Notes: generated by a model not told the origin, from the letters alone. 64,000 nt of DNA from Candidatus Binatia bacterium (GCA_026004195.1 BPIQ01000003.1:310001-374000), one strand, 5' to 3'; numbered from the stretch's first letter, positions 51,211-60,915 are shown. Numbers and translations: made by a program.

Positions 51211-52433
51211 GCTCCCCTCCTGGCCCTGGAAAGCACGCCGAGGACGGCGCGAACGAGTTTTTCCGGGTCGTGCCGCAGGACCCGCTTCGACCCGTTCGCT
51301 TCCCGGATTTCCTCGATTCGCACGGCATCGATGCCGACGACCCGCGCGCCCGCGAGCGTGCGCTGACCGGGACGGGCGAGGACCTGACCACGATCCCCCC
51401 GGGGCCGGCTCACCTGTTCGAGGAGCGACCGGATGCGGGCGACGCGCAGCGGGACGATCTGTCCCACCGCCCTCCGGCTTTCGGTATCGAGCGCACGCTT
51501 GAGGTTCTCCACCTCTCGTTCCAGGCGTTCGAGGAGGTAGAGACGCGCCAGCGTAGGATCGACCCGGGAGCGGTTCGCCAGCACGTAGTCGACGCGAATC
51601 CGCCCGTGCCGGTAGAGAGCTCGCACGTGATCCTCCAGGGAGTAGTCGTCCGTCTCCCCCGGCTCGACCATCAAGTTCGCGACGTAGATCTTGACGGCCC
51701 GGGCCCGGCGAACGGCCTCGGCCACGTCCGGCACGAGCAGGCTCGCGACGACGCTGCTGTAGAGGCTCCCGGGGCCGAGAACGATCGCGTCCGCGGCCTC
51801 GATCGCCTCGATCGCCTCCGGAGTGGCCGGCAGGCGGGCGGCTTTCTCCGGCTTCGGATGCCGGGATCCCCGACGAGCCAGGAACACCCGGGAGATGGGT
51901 GCGGGATTGGCCCGCGACGCAATGGCCGACTCGCCGACGACCACGCTCCCGTCCTCGAGCTGCGCGCAGAGGACGGCCGGTGCCAGCGTCGGGAAGACGA
52001 TCTTTCCCTCGATCCCGAGCAGCCGACCCGCGTCGAGGATCGCTTTCCTCACGTCCCCGCCGTGGAGCTGCGAAAGGGCGAGGAGGAAGAGGTTTCCCGC
52101 GCTGTGCCCCGCGAGCGTCTCCCCCTCGCCGGGGCCGAAGCGGTGGTTGAAAAAATGGGTCATCAGGGGCTCGATCTCGGGGTCGGCGAGCGCGAGCAGG
52201 CAGTTGCGGAGATCGCCGGGCGGAAGGACCCCGTAAGCCTTCACGAGCCTCCCCGAGCTCCCGCCGTCGTCGGAGAAGGCGACGATCGGCGTCACGGCCG
52301 AGAGATCGAGCTTTTCCGAGCCCGGGAGGTTGCGCCTCCGGTACTCCCGCAAACCGCGCAAAAGCACCGGAAGGCCCGTCCCGCCGCCGATGCACACGAT
52401 CCGGTACGGCCCCGAAGAGCTCGCCCTCGCCAC
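51207..52433 (-). CDS. yvcK: YvcK/CofD-type gluconeogenesis factor
   Basis: 408 residues. [15 protein letters not shown] and [12 protein letters not shown] are the nucleotide-sugar-binding motifs of YvcK, followed by NxxLLAL-type helices, NLFLLAL and VYSSVV-like loops ([14 protein letters not shown]). YvcK proteins bind UDP-sugars and link carbon metabolism with cell-wall synthesis in Bacillus. GTG at 52433 is chosen: GAGGGG lies before it and the preceding stop is 4 bases upstream. The extra C-terminal stretch after about residue 330 (basic) is longer than in Bacillus YvcK. Confidence 0.9.
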   Translation of the reverse strand: MARASSSGPYRIVCIGGGTGLPVLLRGLREYRRRNLPGSEKLDLSAVTPIVAFSDDGGSSGRLVKAYGVLPPGDLRNCLLALADPEIEPLMTHFFNHRFGPGEGETLAGHSAGNLFLLALSQLHGGDVRKAILDAGRLLGIEGKIVFPTLAPAVLCAQLEDGSVVVGESAIASRANPAPISRVFLARRGSRHPKPEKAARLPATPEAIEAIEAADAIVLGPGSLYSSVVASLLVPDVAEAVRRARAVKIYVANLMVEPGETDDYSLEDHVRALYRHGRIRVDYVLANRSRVDPTLARLYLLERLEREVENLKRALDTESRRAVGQIVPLRVARIRSLLEQVSRPRGDRGQVLARPGQRTLAGARVVGIDAVRIEEIREANGSKRVLRHDPEKLVRAVLGVLSRARRGA

Positions 52434-52437
52434 GGGC

Positions 52438-54570
52438 TCAACCCCCCTCGGACAGGAAGAAAAGTTCGCGGAGCCGGGCCGCGTGAGGCCGGAATCGTTC
52501 GTCCTCGAGAACCGCCGCGATCCCGGGCGCGACGAGATGGCGTGGATCCTTCCCGTAGCCTCGCAGCCTCTCTTCGACCCAGCTCTCGAGGCCGGGATCG
52601 CCACGCTCGAGGCGCTCCGCGAGTTCGGGGAGGAAACGCTCGCAGAAGTCGACGCGATTCTCCACGGAGACGAGCTGCGAGAGGAGAAGCCCGGGGCGCG
52701 CGACACGGAAACCGAGCCCGGCCAGGAGCCACTCGGCCGTCGCGAGGTCGATTCCGCGCACTTCTTCCCGGACGCGCCGGGCTTCCTCGTAGGTGCCCCG
52801 GCCCTCGACGTAGATCTTCAGCTTCGGCTCCGTTCCCGACGGCCGAACCGTCACTTTCGCGCCGCCTTCCAGAAACAGCACGACGACGTTCCGCGACGCC
52901 CTGTCGGTCTCGGAAAGCAAGGGACCGAAGCGCTGCTCGTCCCAGTGGTCCGTCCGCTCGAGTACGCGACGCCCCGCGATCTCCGACGGCGGGGCCGACC
53001 GCAGGAGCCGCATGGCTTCCTCGATTCGCGCGAGCCCCGTCACCCCCTCGAGAACCAGAGAATAGCTCGCCTGCGCGAAGTAGCCGTAACGCCGGTAGAG
53101 GTCCTCGAGGAGCTCCGGCGCCGTCCGGCCCTCGTCTTTCGCCTCCGAAAGAAGTTCCCCGAGAAGCAGCGCCGCCCCGGCCGCGTCCTTGTCGCGCAGC
53201 GCCGGGCTCGCGAGGACTCCGTGGCTTTCCTCGACCCCGAGGAGGAAATCCTCGGGTCCGGCTTCGAGGGAACCGTACCTGCCTTCGCGAGCGAGCGACT
53301 CGAGGACCGCGGCGACGTACTTGAACCCGACCAGCAGATCGCCCACCACGGCCACCCCGTTCCGGCGCGCGATCTCGGCGACGAGCTCCGTCGTGACGCC
53401 GGTCTTCACCACGAAGGGCCGCCGGGGCAGCGTCCCCGTACGGCGACGCTTTTCGACGACGTACGCGACGAGCAGCGCCCCGATTTCGTTGCCCGTGAGA
53501 AACCGGGGCCCCTCGCCCGTCCGCACGACGAGGCCGATGCGATCCGCGTCGGGGTCGCTCGCCATCGCCGCATCCGCCCCCGTGCGCTCCATTTCGCGCA
53601 CCGCTCCTTCCATGGCGTCGGGCACCTCCGGGTTCGGAATCCGGTAGCGCACGGCGGGGAAAGAACCGTCGATTTCGGCTTCCTCGGGAACCAGACGGAC
53701 CGCGAAGCCCGCGCGCGAGAGGACGTCGTAAACGGTGAAGCGGCCGGTACCGTGCAGCGGGCTGTAGACGATCGTCGCGCTACGGGCCCGGGGGGAAAGC
53801 GAGCAGCGGAGGTTGGCTTCCACGTAAGCCGCGTGCTCCTCCTCGCTCCACCACCGCACGAGCCCTCGCGAGACGGCTTCGGAGAAGTCGAGCCGGCGGA
53901 CCGTTTCCACACCTTCGACGGCCTCGGCCATCCGTTCGTCCTCGGGCGGCACGGGCTGCCCCCCGTACTCGGTGTAGAACTTCGCGCCGTTGTCGTCCGG
54001 GTGGTTGTGGGAGGCGGAGACGTTGAGGCCCCCCGCGGCGGCGCAGTGCCGGATGGCGAAGGAAAGTTCCGGCGTGGAGAGCAGAAACCCGTCTCCGGGT
54101 ACCGTGACCACCTCCACCCCGTTTCCCGCGTACACTTCGGTCGCGAGCCGGGCGAAATCCCGCGATCCCATCCCGAGGAGCGGGTTCGGCCGCGCCGGGT
54201 CGTAGAGCCCACGCAGATCCCGGAAGACCCTGCAGTCGAACGCGACGACGACGCGCAGGTCCTTTCCGCCGAAGCGCCGCCGCAGATATTCCACGTGCCC
54301 CTGCACCGAAGTGGCGATGGTGTAGGGGTTGATCCGGTTGGTACCTATGCCGACAGGCCCCCGGCGTCCGCCCGTTCCGAACGGGATCGTGCGGTAGAAG
54401 GAGTCCAGGAGAAACTCCCACCTTCCCGACTCGACGAGCGCGTGAAGCTGCGGCCGGTACGGGGCGAACTCCTCCCGCTCGAGCCATTCCAGAAGCCGTG
54501 CCTCGGCGATCTCGCGAACGGCCGCGTCCACGTCGAGCGCCGCGAAGCCCGCGCGAATTCGGTCCTTCAT
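52438..54570 (-). CDS. Phosphohexomutase (phosphomannomutase/phosphoglucomutase family)
   Basis: 710 residues, longer than the usual 450-580. The phosphoserine loop is NVSASHNHPDD (Ser-His), the metal loop SDPDADRIG, the sugar-binding loop GVEESHGV, and the phosphate-binding loop RPSGTEPKLKIY, so all four active-site loops are present. Extra length lies at the N-terminus (about 60 residues) and the C-terminus (after about residue 610, helical). It would convert sugar 1-phosphates and 6-phosphates for envelope synthesis. Position before yvcK suggests a link with sugar-nucleotide metabolism. It lies 55 bases after pdxA. Confidence 0.88.
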   Translation of the reverse strand: MKDRIRAGFAALDVDAAVREIAEARLLEWLEREEFAPYRPQLHALVESGRWEFLLDSFYRTIPFGTGGRRGPVGIGTNRINPYTIATSVQGHVEYLRRRFGGKDLRVVVAFDCRVFRDLRGLYDPARPNPLLGMGSRDFARLATEVYAGNGVEVVTVPGDGFLLSTPELSFAIRHCAAAGGLNVSASHNHPDDNGAKFYTEYGGQPVPPEDERMAEAVEGVETVRRLDFSEAVSRGLVRWWSEEEHAAYVEANLRCSLSPRARSATIVYSPLHGTGRFTVYDVLSRAGFAVRLVPEEAEIDGSFPAVRYRIPNPEVPDAMEGAVREMERTGADAAMASDPDADRIGLVVRTGEGPRFLTGNEIGALLVAYVVEKRRRTGTLPRRPFVVKTGVTTELVAEIARRNGVAVVGDLLVGFKYVAAVLESLAREGRYGSLEAGPEDFLLGVEESHGVLASPALRDKDAAGAALLLGELLSEAKDEGRTAPELLEDLYRRYGYFAQASYSLVLEGVTGLARIEEAMRLLRSAPPSEIAGRRVLERTDHWDEQRFGPLLSETDRASRNVVVLFLEGGAKVTVRPSGTEPKLKIYVEGRGTYEEARRVREEVRGIDLATAEWLLAGLGFRVARPGLLLSQLVSVENRVDFCERFLPELAERLERGDPGLESWVEERLRGYGKDPRHLVAPGIAAVLEDERFRPHAARLRELFFLSEGG

Positions 54571-54625
54571 GGAATCCGGATGCTACACAGGAAGCCGAAA
54601 GAGCGCCAACCCGAGAACGGAGAAC

Positions 54626-55624
54626 CTAGCGCCGCCGCGCTCTCCGGCGGCGGGAGAGTCTCGCCGCGAGCAGCACGGCCTCCTCCATGCTGCGCGAACT
54701 CGCCGTGCCCCGACCGGCGAGGTCGAAGGCGGTGCCGTGGTCGGGCGAGGTGCGGACGAAGGGGAGCCCCAGCGTGAGGTTCACCCCGTCCTCGAAATGG
54801 ACGAGCTTGAAGGGAGCGAGACCTTGATCGTGGTAGAGGCAGACGATCGCGTCGTACTTCCGATGCAACGCGAAGGCGGCATCGGCGGGCAGCGGCCCCT
54901 CCACCCCGACCCGGCGCCGTCGCAGCCGGCGCACGGCCGGGTCGAGAAGTCGAGCCTCTTCGTCCCCCCAGAGCCCCCCCTCGCCCGCGTGGGGGTTGAG
55001 CCCGCAGAGCGCGAGCCTCGGACGCCGGAGGCCGAAAAGAGTCCGCAGCGCGCCGTGGGCCAGCGCGACCGTCCGCTCCACCTTCCCCGAGTCGATCGCC
55101 CCGGGCACGTCCCGGAAAGCGACGTGCGTCGTGACCAGAACGACGCGCAGCGTCGAACCCACGAGCATCATGCGAACGTCGCTCGCTCCCGAAAGCTCCG
55201 CGAGGAGCTCCGTGTGACCGGAAAACCGGTGTCCTGCCTCGCAAATCCATCGCTTGCTCACCGGCCCGGTCACGAGCGCATCGAACCGTCCCGCCAGCAC
55301 TTCCTCGACCGCCGCGAGAATCGCCCGGTAAGAAGCCTCCCCCCCGGCAGCGGTGGGACGGCCCGGCCTTCGCGCCGACGCAGGCAGTTCCGAGCAGGGA
55401 CGCAGCGCCATCGCTCGACCGGAAAAGGGGTGTCCGTCCTCGGAAAGCCGAAACGCCACGCCGAGGCCGAGCCGACGGGACGTCTCCTCGAAGACCGCGG
55501 GGTCGCCGAAAAGCACGGGCACGAGGGACCGTCGTACCTCCGGCCGGGCCAGGGCGCGCAGGGCGACCTCCGGCCCGACTCCCGACGGATCCCCCATGGT
55601 GACGGCGATCCGGGGCAGGTTCAC
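54626..55624 (-). CDS. pdxA: 4-hydroxythreonine-4-phosphate dehydrogenase
   Basis: 332 residues. TMGDPSGVGPE at the N-terminus, SGHTELLAE (metal-binding His), and HDQGLAPFKL near the C-terminus are PdxA hallmarks. It makes 3-amino-1-hydroxyacetone phosphate in vitamin B6 synthesis (DXP-dependent route), using NAD. GTG 55624 overlaps the previous stop. surA-pdxA order is the same as in many Proteobacteria. Confidence 0.95.
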   Translation of the reverse strand: MNLPRIAVTMGDPSGVGPEVALRALARPEVRRSLVPVLFGDPAVFEETSRRLGLGVAFRLSEDGHPFSGRAMALRPCSELPASARRPGRPTAAGGEASYRAILAAVEEVLAGRFDALVTGPVSKRWICEAGHRFSGHTELLAELSGASDVRMMLVGSTLRVVLVTTHVAFRDVPGAIDSGKVERTVALAHGALRTLFGLRRPRLALCGLNPHAGEGGLWGDEEARLLDPAVRRLRRRRVGVEGPLPADAAFALHRKYDAIVCLYHDQGLAPFKLVHFEDGVNLTLGLPFVRTSPDHGTAFDLAGRGTASSRSMEEAVLLAARLSRRRRARRR

Positions 55625-56568
55625 GGCCGGATCTCGATGTGATGCCGCTTCTTCAGGTCTTCGCGCAGCCACCGGTCGAAGCGGTTCTGCAGGGCCTCGG
55701 CGTACAGCTTCTCGCGGATCGAAGGCGCTACTTCTTCGAGGGGCCGGTAACGGGAGCCCGACCGCTTCTCGACGCGCACGATGTGCACTCCCACGGAGGT
55801 CCGCACCGGGTCGCTCACCTCGCCTTCGTCGAGGCCGAGGACCACGCGTTCGATTTCCTCGAGCATCTCGCCCCTGCGGACCCAACCCAGGTCTCCCCCT
55901 TCCTCGGCGGCCGAGTCCTGCGAATACCGGCGGGCGAGCTTCTCGAAGCTCTCCCCCGAGCGCAGCCGCCGGACGAGATCCCGGGCGAGCTTCATCGCTT
56001 CCTCCTCGCGCTCCGGTGCCGCCCCCTCCGGCAGAAGAAGCACGATGTGGCGCAGGTGGAAGCTTTCCGGGAGCGCGTAGTCCTGCTTGTGCGCCTCGTA
56101 GTAGCGACGGACGTCTTCCGGCGTCACGTTCACCTTGCCGCGGATTTCTCTGTGCACGAGCTGGGCCTTTTCGATTTCCCGGCGGACGTGTTCCCGGTAC
56201 TCCTCCCATTCGAGGCCCTGCGCCGCCACGGCCGCCCGCAACCCCTCCTCGGAAAGCCGGTTCCGGCTTCGCACCTGCTCCACGTACCGGTCGACGTCCT
56301 CCTCGGTCACCCGAATCCCGGCGTCCGCGATCTCCTTCTCGAGGATTTTCTCGGTGAGGTAATCGTCGAGGTAGGAAGAAACGTCGAACTCCGCCTCCGG
56401 GGGCAACCGGCCCCCGGAGCGCTTGCGAGCGAACGTCTTGACCTCGTAGAGCGTGACGGGCTCGCCGTCGAGCGTCGCCACGACGCGGTCGACCAGTAGG
56501 GCACGGGCGTGCGGCAAACCGACGAGCAGCGCGAGGAGCCCCGAGCCAATCGCAAGACGACGCCGCAT
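55621..56568 (-). CDS. surA: SurA-like periplasmic peptidyl-prolyl isomerase
   Basis: 315 residues. A signal peptide (residues 1-24) is followed by a SurA N-terminal domain (VVATLDGEPVTLYEV onward), helical segments, and one parvulin domain (FHLRHIVLLLPEG to GGDLGWVRRGEM, residues about 180-275). E. coli SurA has two parvulin domains; one is typical outside gammaproteobacteria. It folds outer-membrane proteins. Its ATG overlaps the mfd stop by one base. Confidence 0.92.
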   Translation of the reverse strand: MRRRLAIGSGLLALLVGLPHARALLVDRVVATLDGEPVTLYEVKTFARKRSGGRLPPEAEFDVSSYLDDYLTEKILEKEIADAGIRVTEEDVDRYVEQVRSRNRLSEEGLRAAVAAQGLEWEEYREHVRREIEKAQLVHREIRGKVNVTPEDVRRYYEAHKQDYALPESFHLRHIVLLLPEGAAPEREEEAMKLARDLVRRLRSGESFEKLARRYSQDSAAEEGGDLGWVRRGEMLEEIERVVLGLDEGEVSDPVRTSVGVHIVRVEKRSGSRYRPLEEVAPSIREKLYAEALQNRFDRWLREDLKKRHHIEIRP

Positions 56569-59500
56569 CAGATCCTCCCGAGAACGCTCTCGACCTCGCG
56601 GCTCAGAGCGACAGGTTCCGGGTCGTCCACCCGGAAGGCGAGCTGGTAGTCGCCACCCAGGCGAAAGCGCCCGGACTCCGAACGAACGAGGGCCGCCACT
56701 CGTTCGACGTCGACATCCGCCTCGGGGTGGAAGTGCAAGAGCACCCAGGTTCCGCGGCGCACCGCGCGGAGGACACGCCGTGCTCGCAGTCTCTGGCGGA
56801 GTCGCATGAGGACGACCAGATTTTCGACGATGGCGGGCGGGGGGCCGTAGCGATCGCGGAGTTCCTCGAGAACCGCATCGAGCTGCTCGGGTTCCTCCGC
56901 CGACGCGAGACGGCGGTAGAACACGAGCCTCTGGTGCTCGTCGGGCACGTAGCTCTCCGGGAGAAAGGCCGGGATCCCGAGCTGGATTTCCGGTTCCACA
57001 TCCGGCTCCGGCGGCAGGCCGCGGAGCTCGCGCACCGCCTCGGCGAGCATCTTTTCGTAGAGGTCGAAGCCCACCGCCGCGATTTGTCCCGACTGCTGTT
57101 TTCCGAGCAAGTTTCCGGCGCCCCGGATTTCGAGATCGTGGACCGCGAGGCGGAAGCCGCCCCCGAGCTCGTCGAGCTCCTGGAGGACCTGGAGCCGTTT
57201 CTGTGCTTCTTTCGTGATCAGGTGCTCCCCGGGCACCACGAGATAGCAGTAGGCCCTCTGGTGGGAGCGACCCACGCGCCCGCGGAGCTGGTACAGCTCG
57301 GCCAGCCCGAAGCGGTCCGCCCCGTGAACGATCATGGTGTTGGCGTTCGGGATGTCGAGACCCGACTCGACGATCGCCGTGCAGACCAGGACGTCGACAC
57401 GTCCCTCGACGAATTCCAGCATGACCTTTTCGAGAGCGCCCGACGGCATCTGCCCGTGGGCCACCGCGACCCTGGCCTCCGGTACGAGCTCGCGCAAACG
57501 GGCCGCCATGACCTCGATGTTCTCGACCCGATTCTGGACGAAAAAGACCTGCCCGCCGCGAGAGAGTTCGCGCAGGATGGCCTCCCGCAAGAGACTTTCG
57601 TCGTAGCGGGTCACGTACGTGCGCACCGCCTGGCGATCGACCGGGGGGGTCTCGATCACGCTCAAGTCGCGGATTCCCGAAAGCGACATCTGCAGGGTCC
57701 GGGGTATCGGCGTGGCCGTGAGCGTGAGCACGTCGACGAGACGGCGCATTTTCTTGAGCTGCTCTTTGTGCCGCACGCCGAAACGGTGCTCCTCGTCGAC
57801 GACGAGGAGCCCGAGCTTCCGGAACCGGACGTCGGGACGCAAAAGCCTGTGCGTCCCGATCACGATGTCCACGGTGCCCGCGGCGAGACCCTCGAGAATT
57901 TCGCGGGTCTTCTCCCTCGGGACGAAGCGCGAGAGCATCTCGACGCGCACGGGATAGGGCTCGAGCCGCGAGCGGAAGGTTCGGAGGTGTTGCTGTGCGA
58001 GAACCGTGGTGGGCACGAGAACCGCCACCTGCCGGCCGTCCAGGACCGCGAGAAGGGCGGCGCGCAGGGCCACTTCCGTCTTCCCGAAGCCCACGTCGCC
58101 GCAAACCAGACGGTCCATGGGTTTCGGTCGGAGCAGGTCGGCCACCGTTTCCTCGATGGCGCGCAGTTGGTCCGGTGTTTCCTCGTAGGGAAACGAAGCT
58201 TCGAATTCGCGGTAGAGGTCGTCCGGGGGCGCGTAGGGTTCGCGTTCCAGCACTTCCCGAGCCGCGTAGATCTCGACGAGCTCTTTGGCCATGGCGAGGA
58301 CCGACTCGCGCACCTTCTTTTTCGTGCGCTCCCACGAAGGACTCCCGAGCCGGTCGAGCGGCGGTGCCGTACCGTCGGTCCCGACGTACTTCCGAACGAG
58401 GTTGATCCGGTCCACCGGAACGTAGAGACGATCCCCGCCCGCGTACTCCAGGTGCAGGTAATCTCCCTCGGTCCCCGCGACGCGCAGGTGCTTGAGACCC
58501 CGGTAGAGGCCGATGCCGTGGTCCACGTGCACGACCACGTCGTCCCGCCGTAGCTCGCCGAGATCCCGCAAGAGCTCGCCGACGCGGGGGCGATGCGAGC
58601 GCCGGCGCGGTCGCGGCTCCGCGAAAAGGTCCGCTTCGGTGACGAAGACGAGCCGCTCGTCCGCAAGCCGGAATCCGGAACCGAGCTCCCCCACGAGAAT
58701 CCGGGGGCGGCCCGCCGCCGGCGCGCCCAGGACCGCCCCGATCGGTTCTTTCGGAAGGGACGGCACGACGCCGTGAGCTTCCAGAAGAGCGCTCACCCTC
58801 CGCGCTTGCGACTCGCTCGTGGTGACCACGAAGACCCGCTCGCCCTCGCGGCACCAGCGGTCGAGCCTCTCGGCCACGGCGGCGAACGAGGGCTCCCCCG
58901 GGTGCCGCTCGAGCCGCAGGTCGCGCGTTCCCGCGCACCGAACCTCGAGGACGGGACCGCTTTCCGGCGAAGAGAGGGCGAGGCCGCCCGACTCCACGCG
59001 CAAAAAGCGGCGCGTCGCGTCTTCCCACTCGTCCGCCGCGAGAAAAAGAAGCCCCGGGGGAGGCAGGAACTTCCGCTCTGCCTCGCGCTCGGCGGCGCGC
59101 CGGGCGATCGCCCGCTCCGCGGCGGCGAGAGCGCCTTCCACTCCGAGGGGGTCTTCCGTCCAGAGCAGCGCCGACTCCGGGAGGTAGGCCGAGACCGGGA
59201 CGAGCTCGGGGTAGAAGTAGGGAAGAAAAAACTCGATGCCGGGAACCCAGAGCCCCTCGCGCAACGCTTGTTCGATCTCGAGCCTGTCTTCCCTGCGGAG
59301 TTCGAGCTCCCGGCACCGCTCGGCGACCCGTGCCACGCAACCGCGCTGGGCGGAGAGAGAAAATTCCCGCGCGGGAAGCAGGAGAACTTCGCGGAGCGGG
59401 CCGCACGACCGCTGGGACCCGACGTCGAACGCCGAAATCCGTTCGATCACGTCGCCGGAAAGCTCGAGCCGCACGGGGTGGGCCGACCCCGCGGGGTACA

Positions 59501-60047
59501 CGTCCAGGATTCCCCCGCGAACGCGGAACTCCCCTCTTTCCTCGACGAGCGCCAACCTCCGGTAGCCCCAGTCGACGAGCTTCGCGGCCACCGTTTCGAG
59601 GTCCACCTCCTGGCCCGCCTCGAGGCGCAGCCATTCTCTTCCGAACACGTCGGGGGGAGGCACCCGCTGAAGAACCGCCTCCGCCGGCGCCACCACCAGG
59701 GGTGTCGGAGTCCGAACGAGACCGAACAAGGCCTGCACACGGAGCATGGCCGCGTCGGGGGAAGGGGAGCAATCCTCGAAGGGCGGAACGTCCCACGGGG
59801 GCAGGAGCCAGATGCGCCGCCTCTCGAGCGGCGTGTCGTCCGTCTCCTCGAAGAAAAAACGGAGGTCGGCGAACATCCGCTCGGCCTCGGCCGGAGTCGG
59901 GAGGACGACGAGACCGGGACGGGGCTCGGCCGAAAGCAGACGAAAGAGGCAGTAGGCACTGGCGCTCCCGGTCAGGCCCTGGATGCGTAGAGGGGCCGCC
60001 TCCCGCTGCGAACGAAAAGCGCGTCCGAGCTCTTGCCCAAGATGCAT
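56568..60047 (-). CDS. mfd: Transcription-repair coupling factor Mfd
   Basis: 1159 residues, the normal Mfd length. N-terminal UvrB-like region (about 1-330; begins LRIQGLTGSASAYCL), RNA-polymerase-interacting domain (GDYLHLEYAGGDRLYVPVD, about 480-560), helicase domains with Walker A GDVGFGKTE and Walker B VVDEEHRFGV, the TRG motif region and the C-terminal autoinhibitory domain. It removes stalled RNA polymerase and brings in UvrA. ATG 60047 is used because LGQELGRAF follows as in other Mfd proteins; earlier in-frame starts (60101) lie before the promoter. Confidence 0.96.
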   Translation of the reverse strand: MHLGQELGRAFRSQREAAPLRIQGLTGSASAYCLFRLLSAEPRPGLVVLPTPAEAERMFADLRFFFEETDDTPLERRRIWLLPPWDVPPFEDCSPSPDAAMLRVQALFGLVRTPTPLVVAPAEAVLQRVPPPDVFGREWLRLEAGQEVDLETVAAKLVDWGYRRLALVEERGEFRVRGGILDVYPAGSAHPVRLELSGDVIERISAFDVGSQRSCGPLREVLLLPAREFSLSAQRGCVARVAERCRELELRREDRLEIEQALREGLWVPGIEFFLPYFYPELVPVSAYLPESALLWTEDPLGVEGALAAAERAIARRAAEREAERKFLPPPGLLFLAADEWEDATRRFLRVESGGLALSSPESGPVLEVRCAGTRDLRLERHPGEPSFAAVAERLDRWCREGERVFVVTTSESQARRVSALLEAHGVVPSLPKEPIGAVLGAPAAGRPRILVGELGSGFRLADERLVFVTEADLFAEPRPRRRSHRPRVGELLRDLGELRRDDVVVHVDHGIGLYRGLKHLRVAGTEGDYLHLEYAGGDRLYVPVDRINLVRKYVGTDGTAPPLDRLGSPSWERTKKKVRESVLAMAKELVEIYAAREVLEREPYAPPDDLYREFEASFPYEETPDQLRAIEETVADLLRPKPMDRLVCGDVGFGKTEVALRAALLAVLDGRQVAVLVPTTVLAQQHLRTFRSRLEPYPVRVEMLSRFVPREKTREILEGLAAGTVDIVIGTHRLLRPDVRFRKLGLLVVDEEHRFGVRHKEQLKKMRRLVDVLTLTATPIPRTLQMSLSGIRDLSVIETPPVDRQAVRTYVTRYDESLLREAILRELSRGGQVFFVQNRVENIEVMAARLRELVPEARVAVAHGQMPSGALEKVMLEFVEGRVDVLVCTAIVESGLDIPNANTMIVHGADRFGLAELYQLRGRVGRSHQRAYCYLVVPGEHLITKEAQKRLQVLQELDELGGGFRLAVHDLEIRGAGNLLGKQQSGQIAAVGFDLYEKMLAEAVRELRGLPPEPDVEPEIQLGIPAFLPESYVPDEHQRLVFYRRLASAEEPEQLDAVLEELRDRYGPPPAIVENLVVLMRLRQRLRARRVLRAVRRGTWVLLHFHPEADVDVERVAALVRSESGRFRLGGDYQLAFRVDDPEPVALSREVESVLGRI

Positions 60048-60060
60048 AGAGTGGCTGGCA

Positions 60061-60090
60061 AGCGTAGCAGCCGGCACCGGAAGGCTGCAA
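60061..60090 (-). promoter_or_regulatory. Candidate mfd operon promoter
   Basis: On the minus strand, TTGCAG (60090-60085), 18-base spacer, TACGCT (60066-60061). The ATG lies 13 bases after the -10 box, giving a leader of about 6 bases and excluding the start at 60101. Confidence 0.5.
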
Positions 60091-60118
60091 CACGGTGGCA
60101 CTGCGCGAAAAACGCGTG

Positions 60119-60147
60119 TTGACAGCCTCTCGGGGCGCGCCTACGCT
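60119..60147 (+). promoter_or_regulatory. Candidate promoter of the HEAT-repeat gene
   Basis: TTGACA (60119-60124), 17-base spacer, TACGCT (60142-60147), 17 bases before the ATG. Divergent from the mfd promoter; both -10 boxes read TACGCT. Confidence 0.6.
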
Positions 60148-60164
60148 GTCTTGTCGGAGCTGCA

Positions 60165-60905
60165 ATGGGAAGGCAGGCCGGGTTCGCGCTCGTCGTTCTC
60201 GCCCTCGGGGTGGGAGTGGCCCTCTGGTACTGGAACGCGTCGGGTCCGCACCCGCGAGAGGGCTTCCCGCGTCTCGAACGAGGCGAGCGGGCGAAGCCCG
60301 GCACCGATGCCGCCCGGCGCGAGCCCGACCGGCGTTTCGGCTTCGAACGGCTGCCGGGCGCAAGCCCCGGGGAGCGGTTGCGAGAGATGCGGGCGCGAGA
60401 GCTGCCCACGCCCGCCGTAGGCGGCGCACAGGTCTCGAAACTCGCGCGGAGGCCGTCGGGGTCGGCCCCAGGGGACGCCGAGGACGATATCGATCCCGAC
60501 GACTTCGAGTCGCTCAGCCGCATGGCGCTCCACGACCAGGATCCCGACAACCGCATCGTCGCCGCCTGGCTCCTCGCCAGCGTCGAGGACGCACCGGTCC
60601 GGCCGGTGCTCGCACAGGTCCTGGACGATCCGGACCCCGAAGTTCGTCTCGCGGCCGTGGAGTCGATTTCCGACCTCGAGGATCTCGAAGAAAACCCGCC
60701 GCTCGACCTGCTGGAGAAAGCACTCGGGGACGAAGACGCGGAAGTCCGCTTCGAGGCGCTCAGTGTTCTCGGCGACATCGGCGGCCCCGACGTCGAACCT
60801 CTCGTACGCAAGGCACTTCAGGATCCGGACGAGGACGTCCGATCGCTCGCGGAGAGTCTGCTCGAGCTCGAAGAGGACTTCGCCGACGAAGTCGCGAGCC
60901 CCTGA
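60165..60905 (+). CDS. Membrane-anchored HEAT-repeat protein
   Basis: 246 residues. An N-terminal hydrophobic helix (AGFALVVLALGVGVALWYW) anchors the protein, followed by a low-complexity linker rich in Arg, Pro and Gly (residues about 30-105). Four HEAT-type helix pairs follow, each with DPDxxVRxxAxxxL-like features (HDQDPDNRIVAAWLL, DDPDPEVRLAAVESI, GDEDAEVRFEALSVL, QDPDEDVRSLAESLL). It probably binds another protein in the periplasm. The function is unknown. Confidence 0.85.
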   Translation: MGRQAGFALVVLALGVGVALWYWNASGPHPREGFPRLERGERAKPGTDAARREPDRRFGFERLPGASPGERLREMRARELPTPAVGGAQVSKLARRPSGSAPGDAEDDIDPDDFESLSRMALHDQDPDNRIVAAWLLASVEDAPVRPVLAQVLDDPDPEVRLAAVESISDLEDLEENPPLDLLEKALGDEDAEVRFEALSVLGDIGGPDVEPLVRKALQDPDEDVRSLAESLLELEEDFADEVASP

Positions 60906-60915
60906 GAGCGCGGCC

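Noticed and set aside
46717-51366. A 1549-residue plus-strand frame.
   Set aside because: It lies opposite iscA, iscS and uvrA, all with complete family motifs. It is an antisense frame kept open by high GC content.
55621-60429. A 1602-residue minus-strand frame.
   Set aside because: Its upstream two-thirds overlap mfd in a different frame; only the last 315 residues are the SurA-like protein.
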